NCBI RefSeq assembly: GCF_003860125.1
Contig: NZ_RQYL01000013.1
Span: 1-64,000 of the forward strand
Direction: 5' to 3'
DNA from: Fretibacterium sp. OH1220_COT-178
Lineage (GTDB): Bacteria > Synergistota > Synergistia > Synergistales > Aminobacteriaceae
DNA: 64,000 nucleotides
Under the pieces are notes generated by a model. It was not told the DNA's origin and ran no database searches. It saw only the letters and a program-made list of their open reading frames with translations. A program made the position numbers and the translations under genes. Below, piece by piece: positions 34,219-43,400 of this stretch (the stretch's first letter is position 1; every line of letters starts with the position of its first letter).

Positions 34219-34709
34219 GGCCGGCCATCCCCGGGCCCCCCACCGTATGCATCTGCGGCCACAAGAAGTCGGGAAAGACCCTGCTCGTGACGCGGCTGGT
34301 GCGCCATCTCTCGGACCTGGGACTGGCCGTCGGGACGATCAAGCACGACGGGCACGATTTCGACCTCGACCGTGAGGGCACGGACAGCTGGCGGCACCGC
34401 GCGGCGGGAGCGAGGGCTTCGGCCGTCTTTTCCTCGAAGCGCTGGGCGCTGTTCCGCGACGGAGAGCCCGCGCTGGGGACGATCCTCGCGTCGATGGCCG
34501 ACATGGATCTGATCCTCGTCGAGGGACTCAAGGGATCCGCATGGCCGAAGATCGTGGTTTATGGGGAGGGGGAACGTCCGGAGGCCGCAGAACCGATCCT
34601 GGCGGTCGTGTCGCGGGAGCCCGTGGAGCTGCCGTACCCCCGATTTCGCCCGGACGAGGTCGAGGCCATCGCCGCACGGATCCGGTCCGGGATTCGGGAT
34701 TGCCCATAA
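34215..34709 (+). CDS. mobB: MobB-like GTP-binding protein
   Basis: A 164-residue P-loop protein of the MobB family, an accessory to molybdenum guanine dinucleotide synthesis. The Walker A motif is GHKKSGKT near residues 15-22, and IKHDGHDFDLDREGTDSWRH is the family-typical switch region. The start overlaps the moeA stop. It closes the fdhA-mobA-moeA-mobB gene group. Confidence 0.9.
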   Translation: MRPAIPGPPTVCICGHKKSGKTLLVTRLVRHLSDLGLAVGTIKHDGHDFDLDREGTDSWRHRAAGARASAVFSSKRWALFRDGEPALGTILASMADMDLILVEGLKGSAWPKIVVYGEGERPEAAEPILAVVSREPVELPYPRFRPDEVEAIAARIRSGIRDCP

Positions 34710-34714
34710 GCGGC

Positions 34715-34743
34715 CACGGGGCGGCCTTTGCGGCCGCCCCGTG
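34715..34743. terminator. Convergent terminator-like hairpin
   Basis: A 12-bp stem (CACGGGGCGGCC and its complement) with a TTTGC loop follows mobB by six bases and faces folD. No T-run follows on either strand. Confidence 0.6.
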
Positions 34744-34779
34744 TGACAGTGCGTAAAAGGAAGAGATCGCGAGTCGGAC

Positions 34780-35631
34780 TCAGTGCGTCTGCAGCCGGGC
34801 CGCCTTGAGGACGTTCTTGGCCAGCACCGAGGTCGTCACCGCACCGACGCCGCCCGGGACGGGGCTGATCATGGAGACGATCGGCTCCACGGCGGCGAAG
34901 TCGACGTCGCCGCAGAGCTTGCCCTCCGCGTCGACGTTGATCCCCACGTCCACGACGATGCTCCTGTCCGTAACGCAGTCCGCACCGATCATCCCCGCCT
35001 TGCCCGCCGCAGCCACGAGGATGTCCGCCCTGCGGCAGACCGAGGGCATGTCGACGGTCCGGGTATGGCAGATCGTCACGGTGGCGTGCTTCGCCAGCAT
35101 CAGCATCGCCAGGGGGCGCCCCACTACCATGCTGCGCCCGACGATCGTCACGTTTTTCCCCTTGGGGTCGATCTTGAAGTGCTCCAGCATCTCCATCACC
35201 GCACCGGGCGTGCAGGGCGCAAACCCGTCGTCCTCGCCCGCAAAGACCTTGGCGGCGCTGAGGGGGCTCATGCCGTCCACGTCCTTGCGCGGGTCGATGG
35301 CGCGACGCGGGGCGTCGCCGTCCAGGTGCTTGGGCAGGGGCCGGAACAGCAGGATGCCGTGAACCGCAGGGTCCGCATTGATCTTGCCGAACTCGGAGTC
35401 GAAAGCACGCTGATCGATATCCTCCGGAAGTTCGTACACCTGCGCGGCGATGCCCAGCCCCTCGAAGCGCTTCAGCGCACCGCGTTCATACGCCAGGTCG
35501 TCGCCCCGGGCACCGACCCGAACGATGGCCAGCTTGGGCTCGATCCCCTTGGCCCGCAACGCGGCGTGCTCCGCCTGCAGGGCCTCCTTCATGCTCGCGG
35601 AAACTTCCGATCCCTTCATGAGAACAGCCAT
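34780..35631 (-). CDS. folD: Bifunctional methylenetetrahydrofolate dehydrogenase/cyclohydrolase
   Basis: A 283-residue enzyme interconverting methylene-, methenyl- and formyl-tetrahydrofolate. Family motifs include YERGALKRFEGLGI (the YxxxK-type active-site region, here YERGALK), DVDGMSPL, and VVGRSMVVGRPLAMLM in the nucleotide site, ending with PVPGGVGAVTTSVL. Length is normal. Next to formate dehydrogenase and molybdenum-cofactor genes it links formate to folate one-carbon units, and it could also serve formimino-glutamate from histidine breakdown. Confidence 0.95.
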   Translation of the reverse strand: MAVLMKGSEVSASMKEALQAEHAALRAKGIEPKLAIVRVGARGDDLAYERGALKRFEGLGIAAQVYELPEDIDQRAFDSEFGKINADPAVHGILLFRPLPKHLDGDAPRRAIDPRKDVDGMSPLSAAKVFAGEDDGFAPCTPGAVMEMLEHFKIDPKGKNVTIVGRSMVVGRPLAMLMLAKHATVTICHTRTVDMPSVCRRADILVAAAGKAGMIGADCVTDRSIVVDVGINVDAEGKLCGDVDFAAVEPIVSMISPVPGGVGAVTTSVLAKNVLKAARLQTH

Positions 35632-35762
35632 GTCCTTCGTCTCCCTTCTCGGATCTCAACGATCGGGCGCGGTGCTCCGGCGCACCGCTTTCCTTATCCT
35701 ACCTTAAAGTACGATAACACAAAATCCTGAAAAAGGGGCGCCGGATGCAGCGGTTCGCGGAC

Positions 35763-35796
35763 AAAAAAAGGCCCCGGCCAGAACTTTTCCAGGACC
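35763..35796 (-). terminator. Intrinsic terminator of the rhodanese gene
   Basis: Minus strand: GGTCCTGG pairs with CCGGGGCC (two G-U pairs) across an 11-base loop and is followed by seven T. It begins two bases after the stop codon. Confidence 0.75.
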
Positions 35797-35798
35797 CT

Positions 35799-37103
35799 TC
35801 AAGGACAAGGAGAGGCGTCGCCGACCTCTCGTCGGGCTCCGCCGGGCCCTCCGGTCTCGACCGGGTATCCGGAATTGCTCCAGCGAATCCAGCCGTCGCT
35901 GTACTTCGAGACGTTGTTCAGCCCCATGGCACGGGCATAGAACCAGACCTCGGCGGCCCTCCAGCCCATGCCGCAGGAGAAGATCAGGTGGCGGCTCCAA
36001 TCGATGCCGCAGCGCCGCCAGAGGCTCAGGATCTCCGAGTCCTGCCGCATCGTGTCGTCCACGTTGCGGTAATAGTCCAGGGAGTGGGGATCGCCCAGGC
36101 CCGCATACCCCAAAACGGCCCCGGGAATGTGTCCCACGATCTCCTGATGGTCGTAGCCCGAGACGTCCCCGCGGTACTCCTCCAGGGAGCGGATGTCCAC
36201 GAGCTGCGACGTCCCCCAATCCGAGCGGAGCGCCTCGATCTCGTCGATCGTCCTCAAAACCTCCCCACGGCCGGGGACGGCGATGCCGAAGGACGATGCC
36301 GGCACGGGCCGGACCGCCTCGGTCGACAGGGCGTATCCCCGTCGTTTCCAGGCCCCCAGTCCGCCGTTGAGGACCCGAACGTCCCGGACTCCCAGATAGT
36401 GCAGGGCCCACGCCGCACGGCACATGGCCATGGGCGAGGCGCCGGTCACCACCACGCAGTCCTCCGAGGTGATGCCCAAAGCCAAAGCCGCTTCCTCCAG
36501 GGCTTTGGGATCGGCCAAGCGATACCGCGTCTCGGGCACGAGGTTTTTGTCGCTGTACAGATGGTCCACATCCAGATGGACCGCTCCGGGCACGTGTCCG
36601 AGTGCATGGGAGACCTCGGCGCCGCCCTTGCTGGCCTCGACGACCTTGACGCCCCGGCCGGAGTCGAAGGTCTCGGCCGGGCGTCCCTCGAGCCGCTCCC
36701 TGAGCGCGAAGGCGGACACCAGGAGTCCGTAGCCGGGATAGCGCTCCAGAGGACGGCCGTCGGCCCGAGCCCAGATTCCGAGGTCGAAGGAGGAGATCCT
36801 CTTGAAGCCTCGTCTCCGGAGCCAATCGCCCAGCCGGGCCGTCTCCTTCCCTCCGACGTCGTAGAGGAGCAGCTCCCGATCGGGAGTCATCCCCTTCTCG
36901 GTCAACGCCTCGGAGAGGCGCTCCTCCAGATCGTCCCGGCAAACGTCCAGCCATCCCGCATCGAAGCTCACCGCCCCGGGCGCGTGCCCGCCCCATGAGG
37001 GGCACCCATCGCTCCAGCCGTTGTACAGATCGCTTCGGCGGGCATCCACGAGCAAGGCGCCGTCACGACGCAGGGCGTTCCTCAGCTCCTCGGCGTTCAG
37101 CAT
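35799..37103 (-). CDS. Triple-rhodanese-domain sulfurtransferase
   Basis: A 434-residue protein with three rhodanese-like domains. Each domain has a DxR-type entry (LLVDARRSDLY, HVPGAVHLDVD, LVDIRSLEEYRG) and a loop where the persulfide Cys should be. Only the third keeps the Cys (IFSCGMGWRA near residue 380); the first reads YDVGGKET and the second VTGASPMA. So the protein probably has one catalytic and two structural or docking domains. ATG 37103 has GGAGG before it. It follows a BCCT transporter gene on the same strand and may handle sulfur released from a thiol-bearing substrate; that link is inferred. Confidence 0.82.
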   Translation of the reverse strand: MLNAEELRNALRRDGALLVDARRSDLYNGWSDGCPSWGGHAPGAVSFDAGWLDVCRDDLEERLSEALTEKGMTPDRELLLYDVGGKETARLGDWLRRRGFKRISSFDLGIWARADGRPLERYPGYGLLVSAFALRERLEGRPAETFDSGRGVKVVEASKGGAEVSHALGHVPGAVHLDVDHLYSDKNLVPETRYRLADPKALEEAALALGITSEDCVVVTGASPMAMCRAAWALHYLGVRDVRVLNGGLGAWKRRGYALSTEAVRPVPASSFGIAVPGRGEVLRTIDEIEALRSDWGTSQLVDIRSLEEYRGDVSGYDHQEIVGHIPGAVLGYAGLGDPHSLDYYRNVDDTMRQDSEILSLWRRCGIDWSRHLIFSCGMGWRAAEVWFYARAMGLNNVSKYSDGWIRWSNSGYPVETGGPGGARREVGDASPCP

Positions 37104-37215
37104 CGTCAAGCCTCCTTTTTTTCCCAGACCCTTCACGACGGCCGGGCCCCCGAGCCGAACCCGGGGACCCGCCGATACGCGTTCCGTGCCGTTGTTTTCC
37201 CTGCGCTCCTCCGGG

Positions 37216-38778
37216 CTACTCCACCACGTCGTCCACCAGGAAGAGCTTGACCGCGGAGCACACCTGGAGGATGAAGATGAAGAGGACCACGAAGCCTCCG
37301 GCCGCCCCGAGGGATTTGACCCCCTCGACGCCCTGTTCGGTGCCTCCGAACGCCGCCATGATGATGGCGATGGCGCCGATGATCACGCCCCAGAGCACCT
37401 TGAGGTAGCCCGGCGCCTCGGTTCCGATGGGGACGTCCTTGATGCACATGGAGGAGATGCTGTTGGTCGTGGCGTTCGCCGCCGTGACGTAGGAGATGTA
37501 GATCACGAAGAGGTTGATCGGGACCACGATGTAGCCCAGGTTGAAGGGCAGCACCCTCAGGAACTCCCAGAGCGCCGTCACGGCGTTGGAGTTCTTGATG
37601 GTCCCGACCAGGTCGACGCCTCCGGCCATCTGTATGGACAGCGCCGAGTTGCCCCAGATGGAGAACCAGACGAGCCCGAAGACGGCGGGCAGCACGAGGT
37701 TCACGATCAGGAACTCGCGGATCGTCCGCCCTCGGGCGATCATGGCCAGGAAGATGCCCGTCACGGGGGCGTAGGCCACCCACAGCGCCCAGTCGTAGAG
37801 GGTCCAGAACTGGTTCAGAGGCACGCCGGCGATGTCCACGGGGTCCAGGGACCAGAGCCAGAAATTGTTCAGCCACGTGGCCAGCCCGGCGGTGGCGTTA
37901 CGCACGATGAAGAGCGACGGGCCGGTGATCACCAGAAGGATCATGAGGCCGTAATAGAAATAGGCATTGAGACCCGCGATCTTCTTCATGCCCTTGTCGA
38001 GCCCCACGTAGGTCGACGTGGTGAAGCTCAGCACGATGAAGATTCCCGTGACGACGAAGAGGGACAGCGTTTTCTGCAGGCCGTAGATGTGCTGCACCCC
38101 CGTGGTCAGCAGGGTGATGCACATCGTGAGCCCGGAGGTCAGGCCCAGGATGATGGCCATCATGGAAAGGGTGTCCACCAGACTGGCCGTCACGCCTCGC
38201 GCGACCCAATCCCCCAACAGGGGCTTGAGGGTCGAGGTCACGGCCAGGCGATCCTTCTTGTTGTAGTAGATGTAGGCCATGAGCACGCCGCTCAGGGCGT
38301 AGATGGCGTAGGGGATGAACGTCCAGTTGTGGAAGCACCGGGCCATGGCGAACTGGGCGGCCTGAGGGGTTCCCGGGGCGATGCCCAGGGCGTCCAGCTC
38401 CCGATAGACGTTGCCGTAATAGATCAGGGGCTCGTTGACGCTCCAGGTGACGATGCCGACGGCTACGCCGCCGGTGAGCGTCATGGCGAACCAGGTCCAG
38501 AAGGGATACTTGGGCTCCGCATCCCGGCCGCCGATCCGGACGGACCCGATCTTGGAGAACATCAGGTACAGCACCAGCAACAGGGTGACGAGGGTGACGA
38601 GGGCATAGGCCCAGCCGAAGGTGAGCAGAGTCCATCGGAAGAAGCTGCGCGCGGTCGCGGTCATCGACTTGTTGTCCCACAGGCCCCAGACGGCCGCAGC
38701 CCCTATCAGAACGAAACCGGGAATGAAGACCTCCCACCTCAGCTCTCGTTTGTCCTGAATTCTTGTCGCGTCACTCAT
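37216..38778 (-). CDS. BCCT-family (betaine/carnitine/choline-type) transporter
   Basis: A 520-residue inner-membrane transporter with about 12 hydrophobic segments. Family signatures include LMFSKIGSVRIGG near 80-92 and the conserved region WTLYDWALWVAYAPVTGIFL with ARGRTIREF after it. The usual aromatic box for trimethylammonium groups is only partly conserved (YDWALW rather than FYWAWW), so the ligand may differ from glycine betaine. ATG 38778 has AAAGGAG upstream. Its neighbours suggest import of a quaternary-ammonium amino-acid derivative; the substrate is not known. Confidence 0.88.
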   Translation of the reverse strand: MSDATRIQDKRELRWEVFIPGFVLIGAAAVWGLWDNKSMTATARSFFRWTLLTFGWAYALVTLVTLLLVLYLMFSKIGSVRIGGRDAEPKYPFWTWFAMTLTGGVAVGIVTWSVNEPLIYYGNVYRELDALGIAPGTPQAAQFAMARCFHNWTFIPYAIYALSGVLMAYIYYNKKDRLAVTSTLKPLLGDWVARGVTASLVDTLSMMAIILGLTSGLTMCITLLTTGVQHIYGLQKTLSLFVVTGIFIVLSFTTSTYVGLDKGMKKIAGLNAYFYYGLMILLVITGPSLFIVRNATAGLATWLNNFWLWSLDPVDIAGVPLNQFWTLYDWALWVAYAPVTGIFLAMIARGRTIREFLIVNLVLPAVFGLVWFSIWGNSALSIQMAGGVDLVGTIKNSNAVTALWEFLRVLPFNLGYIVVPINLFVIYISYVTAANATTNSISSMCIKDVPIGTEAPGYLKVLWGVIIGAIAIIMAAFGGTEQGVEGVKSLGAAGGFVVLFIFILQVCSAVKLFLVDDVVE

Positions 38779-38856
38779 CGAACTCGCTCCTTTCAATCCA
38801 ACGATCGTCAATCCAACGATTCGGTCTCGAGACCGTCCCGATTTGCAGCCGCGCCC

Positions 38857-40251
38857 TCATTGCCAGTGCAGCAGGACCGCACCGACGGTAAAAGCCGCCG
38901 CGACCAACCAGGAGATCAGCACGTAGGGCATGATGAAACGAAGCCACTTCGAAAAGGGGACCCGAGCATACGTCAGGTACCCCACCAGGACAGCCACGGC
39001 AGGGTAGCACAGATTGGACAGCCCGTCTCCGAACTGGAAGGCCAATATGGCCGTCTGTTTGCTGACCCCGAGGATCTCCGCCATGGGGAGCATGATCGGC
39101 AGGGTCGCCATGGCCTGTCCGCTTCCGGAGGGAATGAAGAAGTTTATGACCGTCTGCACGGCGAACATGGCCGACGCCGTAAACGTCGTAGGCACGTCCT
39201 TCAGAGGCGACGAAAGCGCGTGAATGACCGTATCGATGACCCCGGACTTCTCCATGATGACGGACAGCGCCCTCGCGAGGCCTATGGAGAGGACTCCGGC
39301 ATAGATCGAACGCCCTCCCTCCACAAAAACGTCCGCAATGCGGTTCGGTGTATACCGGGCCACAAGGCCGGCCGCAACGGCACCGAGAAGGAAGAAGGCC
39401 GAACGCTGCGCGTTCTTCCATCCCCAGTACACCGCTCCATAGACCGTGAGGCCGAGAACGGCCAGAAAAATCAACAAAATGACCTTATGAGCGAAAGTAA
39501 AGGGACATTCCTCGAGGTCGACGTGTTTCTCCTCCAGCACGCCATCGACCTTCCACAAGACGCTGCTCGACGGACGCCTCTTGACCCTGGCGGCGTACGG
39601 CAGGATGTAGGCCAGCGATACGGCCCACAGCACCACGAGGACCAAGGTCCTGTACCCCATCCCCGAGAAGATGGGGAGCCCCGCCATGGTCTGGCCGGTC
39701 CCGACGGTCCAGGGGTTGGTGGGGCCGGCGGTCCAGCCTATGACCACGGCCACCACAGGAGTGGCTATGCCGACGATGACGTCATACCCCAGGGCCAGCG
39801 CTATGGTCACGCAGATGGGAGCGAAGGGAATGGCCGCCTCCAGCATGCCGGGGAAGGCGCCGAGAATGGCGAAAAAAGAAAAAATCAGGACCAGAACCCA
39901 CGAGGAACGGTTGGAACCGAAACGCCGGGCGAAAGCCGCCACGACGCCCGTAATCGCTCCCGTGCTCTCGAAGACCTTGATCGATCCGCCAATCATCAAA
40001 ATCATGAAAATCAGAGGTCCCGCAGCGCTGAGTCCTTGATGAACGGTGCTGACAAAATCGACAAAAGAAAAAGCCGGCCGTTCCGTGTAATGAAACGAAA
40101 GCGGATCGATGACCTTCTTTCCGTTCACCATCACCGACTCGTACCGTCCCGCCGGGGTCAGCATCGATACCGCTCCCACCACGACGATGAGCAGCATGAG
40201 CAAAACAATGGCGTTCGGCATGAGGCTCCGTTTCGAGGCATTGCGCTCCAT
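38857..40251 (-). CDS. YfcC-family membrane carrier
   Basis: A 464-residue integral membrane protein of the YfcC/DcuC-like ion transporter superfamily, with about 12 hydrophobic segments. Recognisable stretches are MLTPAGRYE near residue 30, a GxFPGMLEAAIPF-like loop near 130, and FFIPSGSGQAMATLPIM near 375, a hallmark of this group. Members import peptides, short-chain acids or basic amino acids. It lies 78 bases upstream of the BCCT gene on the same strand. Confidence 0.85.
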   Translation of the reverse strand: MERNASKRSLMPNAIVLLMLLIVVVGAVSMLTPAGRYESVMVNGKKVIDPLSFHYTERPAFSFVDFVSTVHQGLSAAGPLIFMILMIGGSIKVFESTGAITGVVAAFARRFGSNRSSWVLVLIFSFFAILGAFPGMLEAAIPFAPICVTIALALGYDVIVGIATPVVAVVIGWTAGPTNPWTVGTGQTMAGLPIFSGMGYRTLVLVVLWAVSLAYILPYAARVKRRPSSSVLWKVDGVLEEKHVDLEECPFTFAHKVILLIFLAVLGLTVYGAVYWGWKNAQRSAFFLLGAVAAGLVARYTPNRIADVFVEGGRSIYAGVLSIGLARALSVIMEKSGVIDTVIHALSSPLKDVPTTFTASAMFAVQTVINFFIPSGSGQAMATLPIMLPMAEILGVSKQTAILAFQFGDGLSNLCYPAVAVLVGYLTYARVPFSKWLRFIMPYVLISWLVAAAFTVGAVLLHWQ

Positions 40252-40439
40252 GTCCAGATCCGACCTCCTTTGTCCTCACCAAGTCCTTCTCCGATACAAT
40301 GCCGCATCTTGTTTTCGGAACGCGGGCAAAGTGGGGTGCCGATACCCAATCAAACCGAAGCCGGAGGCTTTGCATGTACTTCCGAAGGCTTACGGAATGA
40401 AGTCATACGCTATTCATATTTCTGGGGATTCGTCGTGTT

Positions 40440-41441
40440 TCAGTGAAAGTCCACCTGGGCTCCCAGCCCCATCTCCCGCGCCTTGTCGTAGATCAGGCTC
40501 GCCAGGGCGATGTCGTTCAGCGAAAGCCCGCGGTGCCAGAACAGGATGCGCTCCCGGTCGTTCTCGCGGCCCGGCTTCTTGCCCGCCACAATTTCGCCCA
40601 GCTCCGAGTGGAGGGTTTTCTCCGTCAGCTTGCCCTCGTCGACGTGGCGCCTCAGAGAACCGAACTTGCCGCCCTTGCACTGGCCCCAGTCGTCGACCAC
40701 GATCTTGTCCATCACGTCGGTCAGCGAGAACTCCACGGCGCTGATCGTCCCATAGGGAACGACGAAGGTTCCCGGGGTCACCCACTCCGTCTTCAGCAGC
40801 GGTTCGGGCGTCGTCAGGCGCGTGGCCTCCACCATGATATCGGCCCCCACCAGGCACTCCTCGCTCGTCTCGACGGCCTTGACCTCCTTGCCCAGGCGCT
40901 CCGAGAGCCGCTTGGCGAAATCGTTTCTGGACTCCGGCCGACGGCTGTTCACCCGGATCTCCTCGAAGTCGAAGATGTTGTCCAACAAAACGACGTTCCA
41001 CCAGGACGTGCCGCGCGATCCCAGATGCCCCAGAACCTTGCACTTCTTCTTCGCCAGATGCTTGGCCCCCAGAGCCGTGAGCGCCCCCGTCCGCATGCAG
41101 GTGATCTCCGTGCAGTCCACGATGGCCCTGGGGACGCCCGTCCGAGGATCGTACAGCGTGATCAGAGCCAGCTCCGAGGGCAGGCCGACCTTGTAATTGT
41201 CCACGTAGTCGCCCACGACCTTGACTCCGGCCATGTCCAGCGGGGCGATATAGCCGCGGAGGATGTTGAAATGCCCGTTGAAGCTCGGATCGGGGATCAG
41301 GTGCTCGCGCGGTTCGATCACGACCTGTCCCTGTCCCTGCGCCAACAGGCTCTTCTCGACGGCTCCGACGATCTCGTCGTCCGTCAGGGCCATCCTCTCG
41401 ATATCGCTCCCACTGATGAAATGGATCTTCAAAGCACTCAT
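40440..41441 (-). CDS. Ornithine cyclodeaminase / mu-crystallin family protein
   Basis: A 333-residue Rossmann-fold protein of the OCD/mu-crystallin family, whose members are NAD(P)-dependent cyclodeaminases, imine reductases or amino-acid dehydrogenases. The family core is seen in ALITLYDPRTGVPRAIVDCTEITCMRTGA. The nucleotide loop reads LGHLGSRGTSWW, unlike the usual GxGxxA, so cofactor use may differ. ATG 41441 has AGGAGG before it. It follows the lyase-like gene on the same strand by 200 bases and could act on the lyase product, but the reaction is unknown. Confidence 0.82.
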   Translation of the reverse strand: MSALKIHFISGSDIERMALTDDEIVGAVEKSLLAQGQGQVVIEPREHLIPDPSFNGHFNILRGYIAPLDMAGVKVVGDYVDNYKVGLPSELALITLYDPRTGVPRAIVDCTEITCMRTGALTALGAKHLAKKKCKVLGHLGSRGTSWWNVVLLDNIFDFEEIRVNSRRPESRNDFAKRLSERLGKEVKAVETSEECLVGADIMVEATRLTTPEPLLKTEWVTPGTFVVPYGTISAVEFSLTDVMDKIVVDDWGQCKGGKFGSLRRHVDEGKLTEKTLHSELGEIVAGKKPGRENDRERILFWHRGLSLNDIALASLIYDKAREMGLGAQVDFH

Positions 41442-41641
41442 GACGGCAACCTCCTCATACGAAGAATAAGAAAGACACAATCCTGCGGCAAAAATTCAGG
41501 ACTCCGCACACGGACGGCCCGGCAACTAAAGCGCGTCGTGCGCAACCCCTCGGGGGGCACCCCCGGAAACTCCCAGGGGGCATCGTCTCAAAAAACGCGG
41601 CAGCATCCGAAACCGAACGGCCTCATCGCTCCGACAGGCTC

Positions 41642-43141
41642 TTAGAAGGAGGGAAGCAGGTCCCCCGACGCCAGGAGCTCCCGCGCCTTCTCGATATCCC
41701 GGCTCAGGTTCCTGTCGCGGTCGTAGAAGGGCACGGCCCTGCGGAAAATTTCATAAATTTTCCGGGTCCCCTCGCCCAGGGGTTTTTTGCCCCTGAGGTC
41801 CACGGCCTGGGCCGCGTGCATCAGCTCGATGCCCAGAATGTAATGGAGGTTCCCGACGATCCGGGAAGCCTTGTCCGCGGCCAGGGGAAGGTTGCTCGCG
41901 TGATCCTCGATCGTCCCCGACACCGCGTAGTAGTCCATCGAGGAGGGATTGGCCCAGAGCCTGTTCTCCGCGTCCAGCATCGTGAAGGTCTTCTGGACCG
42001 TGGTGAAGGCCAGCACCTCGACCTCCTTGGGGGTAAGGGCCCGGGTGAGCTTGGTGAAGGCGGGATCGGCGAGCTTGAGCATCCGGTAGCAGGACATCTT
42101 CGACAGGTGGCTGAGGGCGGACGCCGCCATCTCGACCGCCAGGGCCAGGCTCAGCGTCTCGAAGTTGGGGCTGACGTAGCTCCTGCCGGCCTCCAGGAGG
42201 ATGCAGGGATTGTCGTCCGTGGCGTTGATCTGAACCTCCAGAATGGAGCGCACGTAGTCGAGCGCGTCGTAGACCGTTCCGGAGACCGCGTGGGCGCACC
42301 GGAAGCACAGAGGGTCCTGCAGCGCCCGGGCCGGGTCGGGAAGATGCAGAAAGCTGCCCTCCAGCAGCGCCCGACACTCCCAGGCGGAGCGAATCTGGCC
42401 CGCAAGGCCGCGGACGCCGTTCACGTCCTCCCGCAGGGACTCCATGACCCCGTTGAGCCCCTCGAGGCTGAGGGCAAAAACGCCGTTGGCCGTAGCGACC
42501 AGCGTCTCTGCATCCCTGAGAAACAGCGCCGCGAGGGCCTCGCCCTGAGCGTTGGACGAGAGGATCCCCAGTCCGTCCTTGGGCCCCAGCACGACGGGCT
42601 TCAGCCCACAGAGCTTCAGGGCCTCCCCCGCAGGAAGCACCCTGCCGCCGTACTCGACCGTGCCCTCCCCGATGAAGGCCAGTCCGATATGGGCCAGGGC
42701 CGTGATGTCCCCCTCGCCCACGGACGAGCGCCTGGGGACCTGCGGATGGATGCCCTCGTTGAGGAAGGCGCAGTAGAGCTCCAGAATCTCGACCGAGATG
42801 CCCACGTGCCCGAGCAGCGCCTTGTTCAGGCGGATCAGCATCATGGCGCGGACCTCCTCGGAGGAGCTGAGGTCCCCGACCCCAACGCTGTGGGTATTCA
42901 GCACGTTTTTGTTGTACTGCTCGAAGAAGGACGAATCGAACTCGGTATCCTTGTTCCACCCGACTCCGCGATTCAGGCCGTAAACGGGCTTGCCGGCGGC
43001 CGCCATATCGAACAGGATCTGGCGCGAAGCCATGGCGCGCTCCTTGGCCCGCTCCTGGAGGGCCACCTTCCTGCGGTCGTAAACCACCGAATAAAGATCG
43101 GCAAGCGAGAGATCTTTCCCCGTCAGCACCAAGGGCTCCAT
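41642..43141 (-). CDS. Aromatic-amino-acid-lyase homologue lacking the MIO triad
   Basis: A 499-residue member of the histidine/phenylalanine ammonia-lyase superfamily. The fold is well kept: VYGLNRGVGWNKD with the catalytic-type Tyr54, LNTHSVGVGD, and QINATDDNP near 310. The segment that should read G-A-S-G-D, which cyclises to the MIO electrophile, reads SVGEGDI (Gly142-Glu143-Gly144-Asp145), one residue shorter and without Ala-Ser-Gly. The DNA there is clean, so this is a real difference and not a frameshift. The enzyme therefore cannot use MIO chemistry. I recall that ergothionase, a trimethylamine lyase, belongs to this fold without MIO, and the BCCT transporter nearby would fit, but this is unverified. 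Confidence 0.85.
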   Translation of the reverse strand: MEPLVLTGKDLSLADLYSVVYDRRKVALQERAKERAMASRQILFDMAAAGKPVYGLNRGVGWNKDTEFDSSFFEQYNKNVLNTHSVGVGDLSSSEEVRAMMLIRLNKALLGHVGISVEILELYCAFLNEGIHPQVPRRSSVGEGDITALAHIGLAFIGEGTVEYGGRVLPAGEALKLCGLKPVVLGPKDGLGILSSNAQGEALAALFLRDAETLVATANGVFALSLEGLNGVMESLREDVNGVRGLAGQIRSAWECRALLEGSFLHLPDPARALQDPLCFRCAHAVSGTVYDALDYVRSILEVQINATDDNPCILLEAGRSYVSPNFETLSLALAVEMAASALSHLSKMSCYRMLKLADPAFTKLTRALTPKEVEVLAFTTVQKTFTMLDAENRLWANPSSMDYYAVSGTIEDHASNLPLAADKASRIVGNLHYILGIELMHAAQAVDLRGKKPLGEGTRKIYEIFRRAVPFYDRDRNLSRDIEKARELLASGDLLPSF

Positions 43142-43273
43142 CGATTTTCCTCCCGTTTTCGGAATATAAGCACCGCAGACGCGGCGTGCCCGCTCGGGTT
43201 GTAAGGGCGGGCACCCCCCGAACTCGTCGGAGGAAGGTCCGAAATGCCGCCATCGTCTGCCGCAACAGAATCG

Positions 43274-43301
43274 ATTTTAGCGTGATCCGGCGGGCAAACA
43301 A
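43274..43301 (-). promoter_or_regulatory. Probable promoter of the lyase-like gene
   Basis: Minus strand: TTGTTT (43301-43296), 16 bases, TAAAAT (43279-43274), about 130 bases before the start codon. Confidence 0.45.
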
Positions 43302-43322
43302 AATACAAAAATTTTATGCGGT

Positions 43323-43384
43323 CGATAGGTTTTTTCCTATCGCACGAAAAGGCCCGGCTCCCGAGGCCGGGCCTTTTCGTGCGA
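43323..43384 (-). terminator. LysR-gene terminator overlapping a second hairpin
   Basis: A perfect 19-bp stem (43340-43358 with 43366-43384) contains AAAAGGCC/GGCCTTTT and could stop transcription in either direction. A second hairpin, CGATAGG-T6-CCTATCG (43323-43342), shares three bases with it, so the two may be alternatives. Confidence 0.75.
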
Positions 43385-43400
43385 CGACGCATGGGCCCCC

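Noticed and set aside
37021-40446. A 1141-codon plus-strand open frame
   Set aside because: It is antisense to the BCCT and YfcC genes; the translation is rich in His, Asp, Gly and Arg with no domain.
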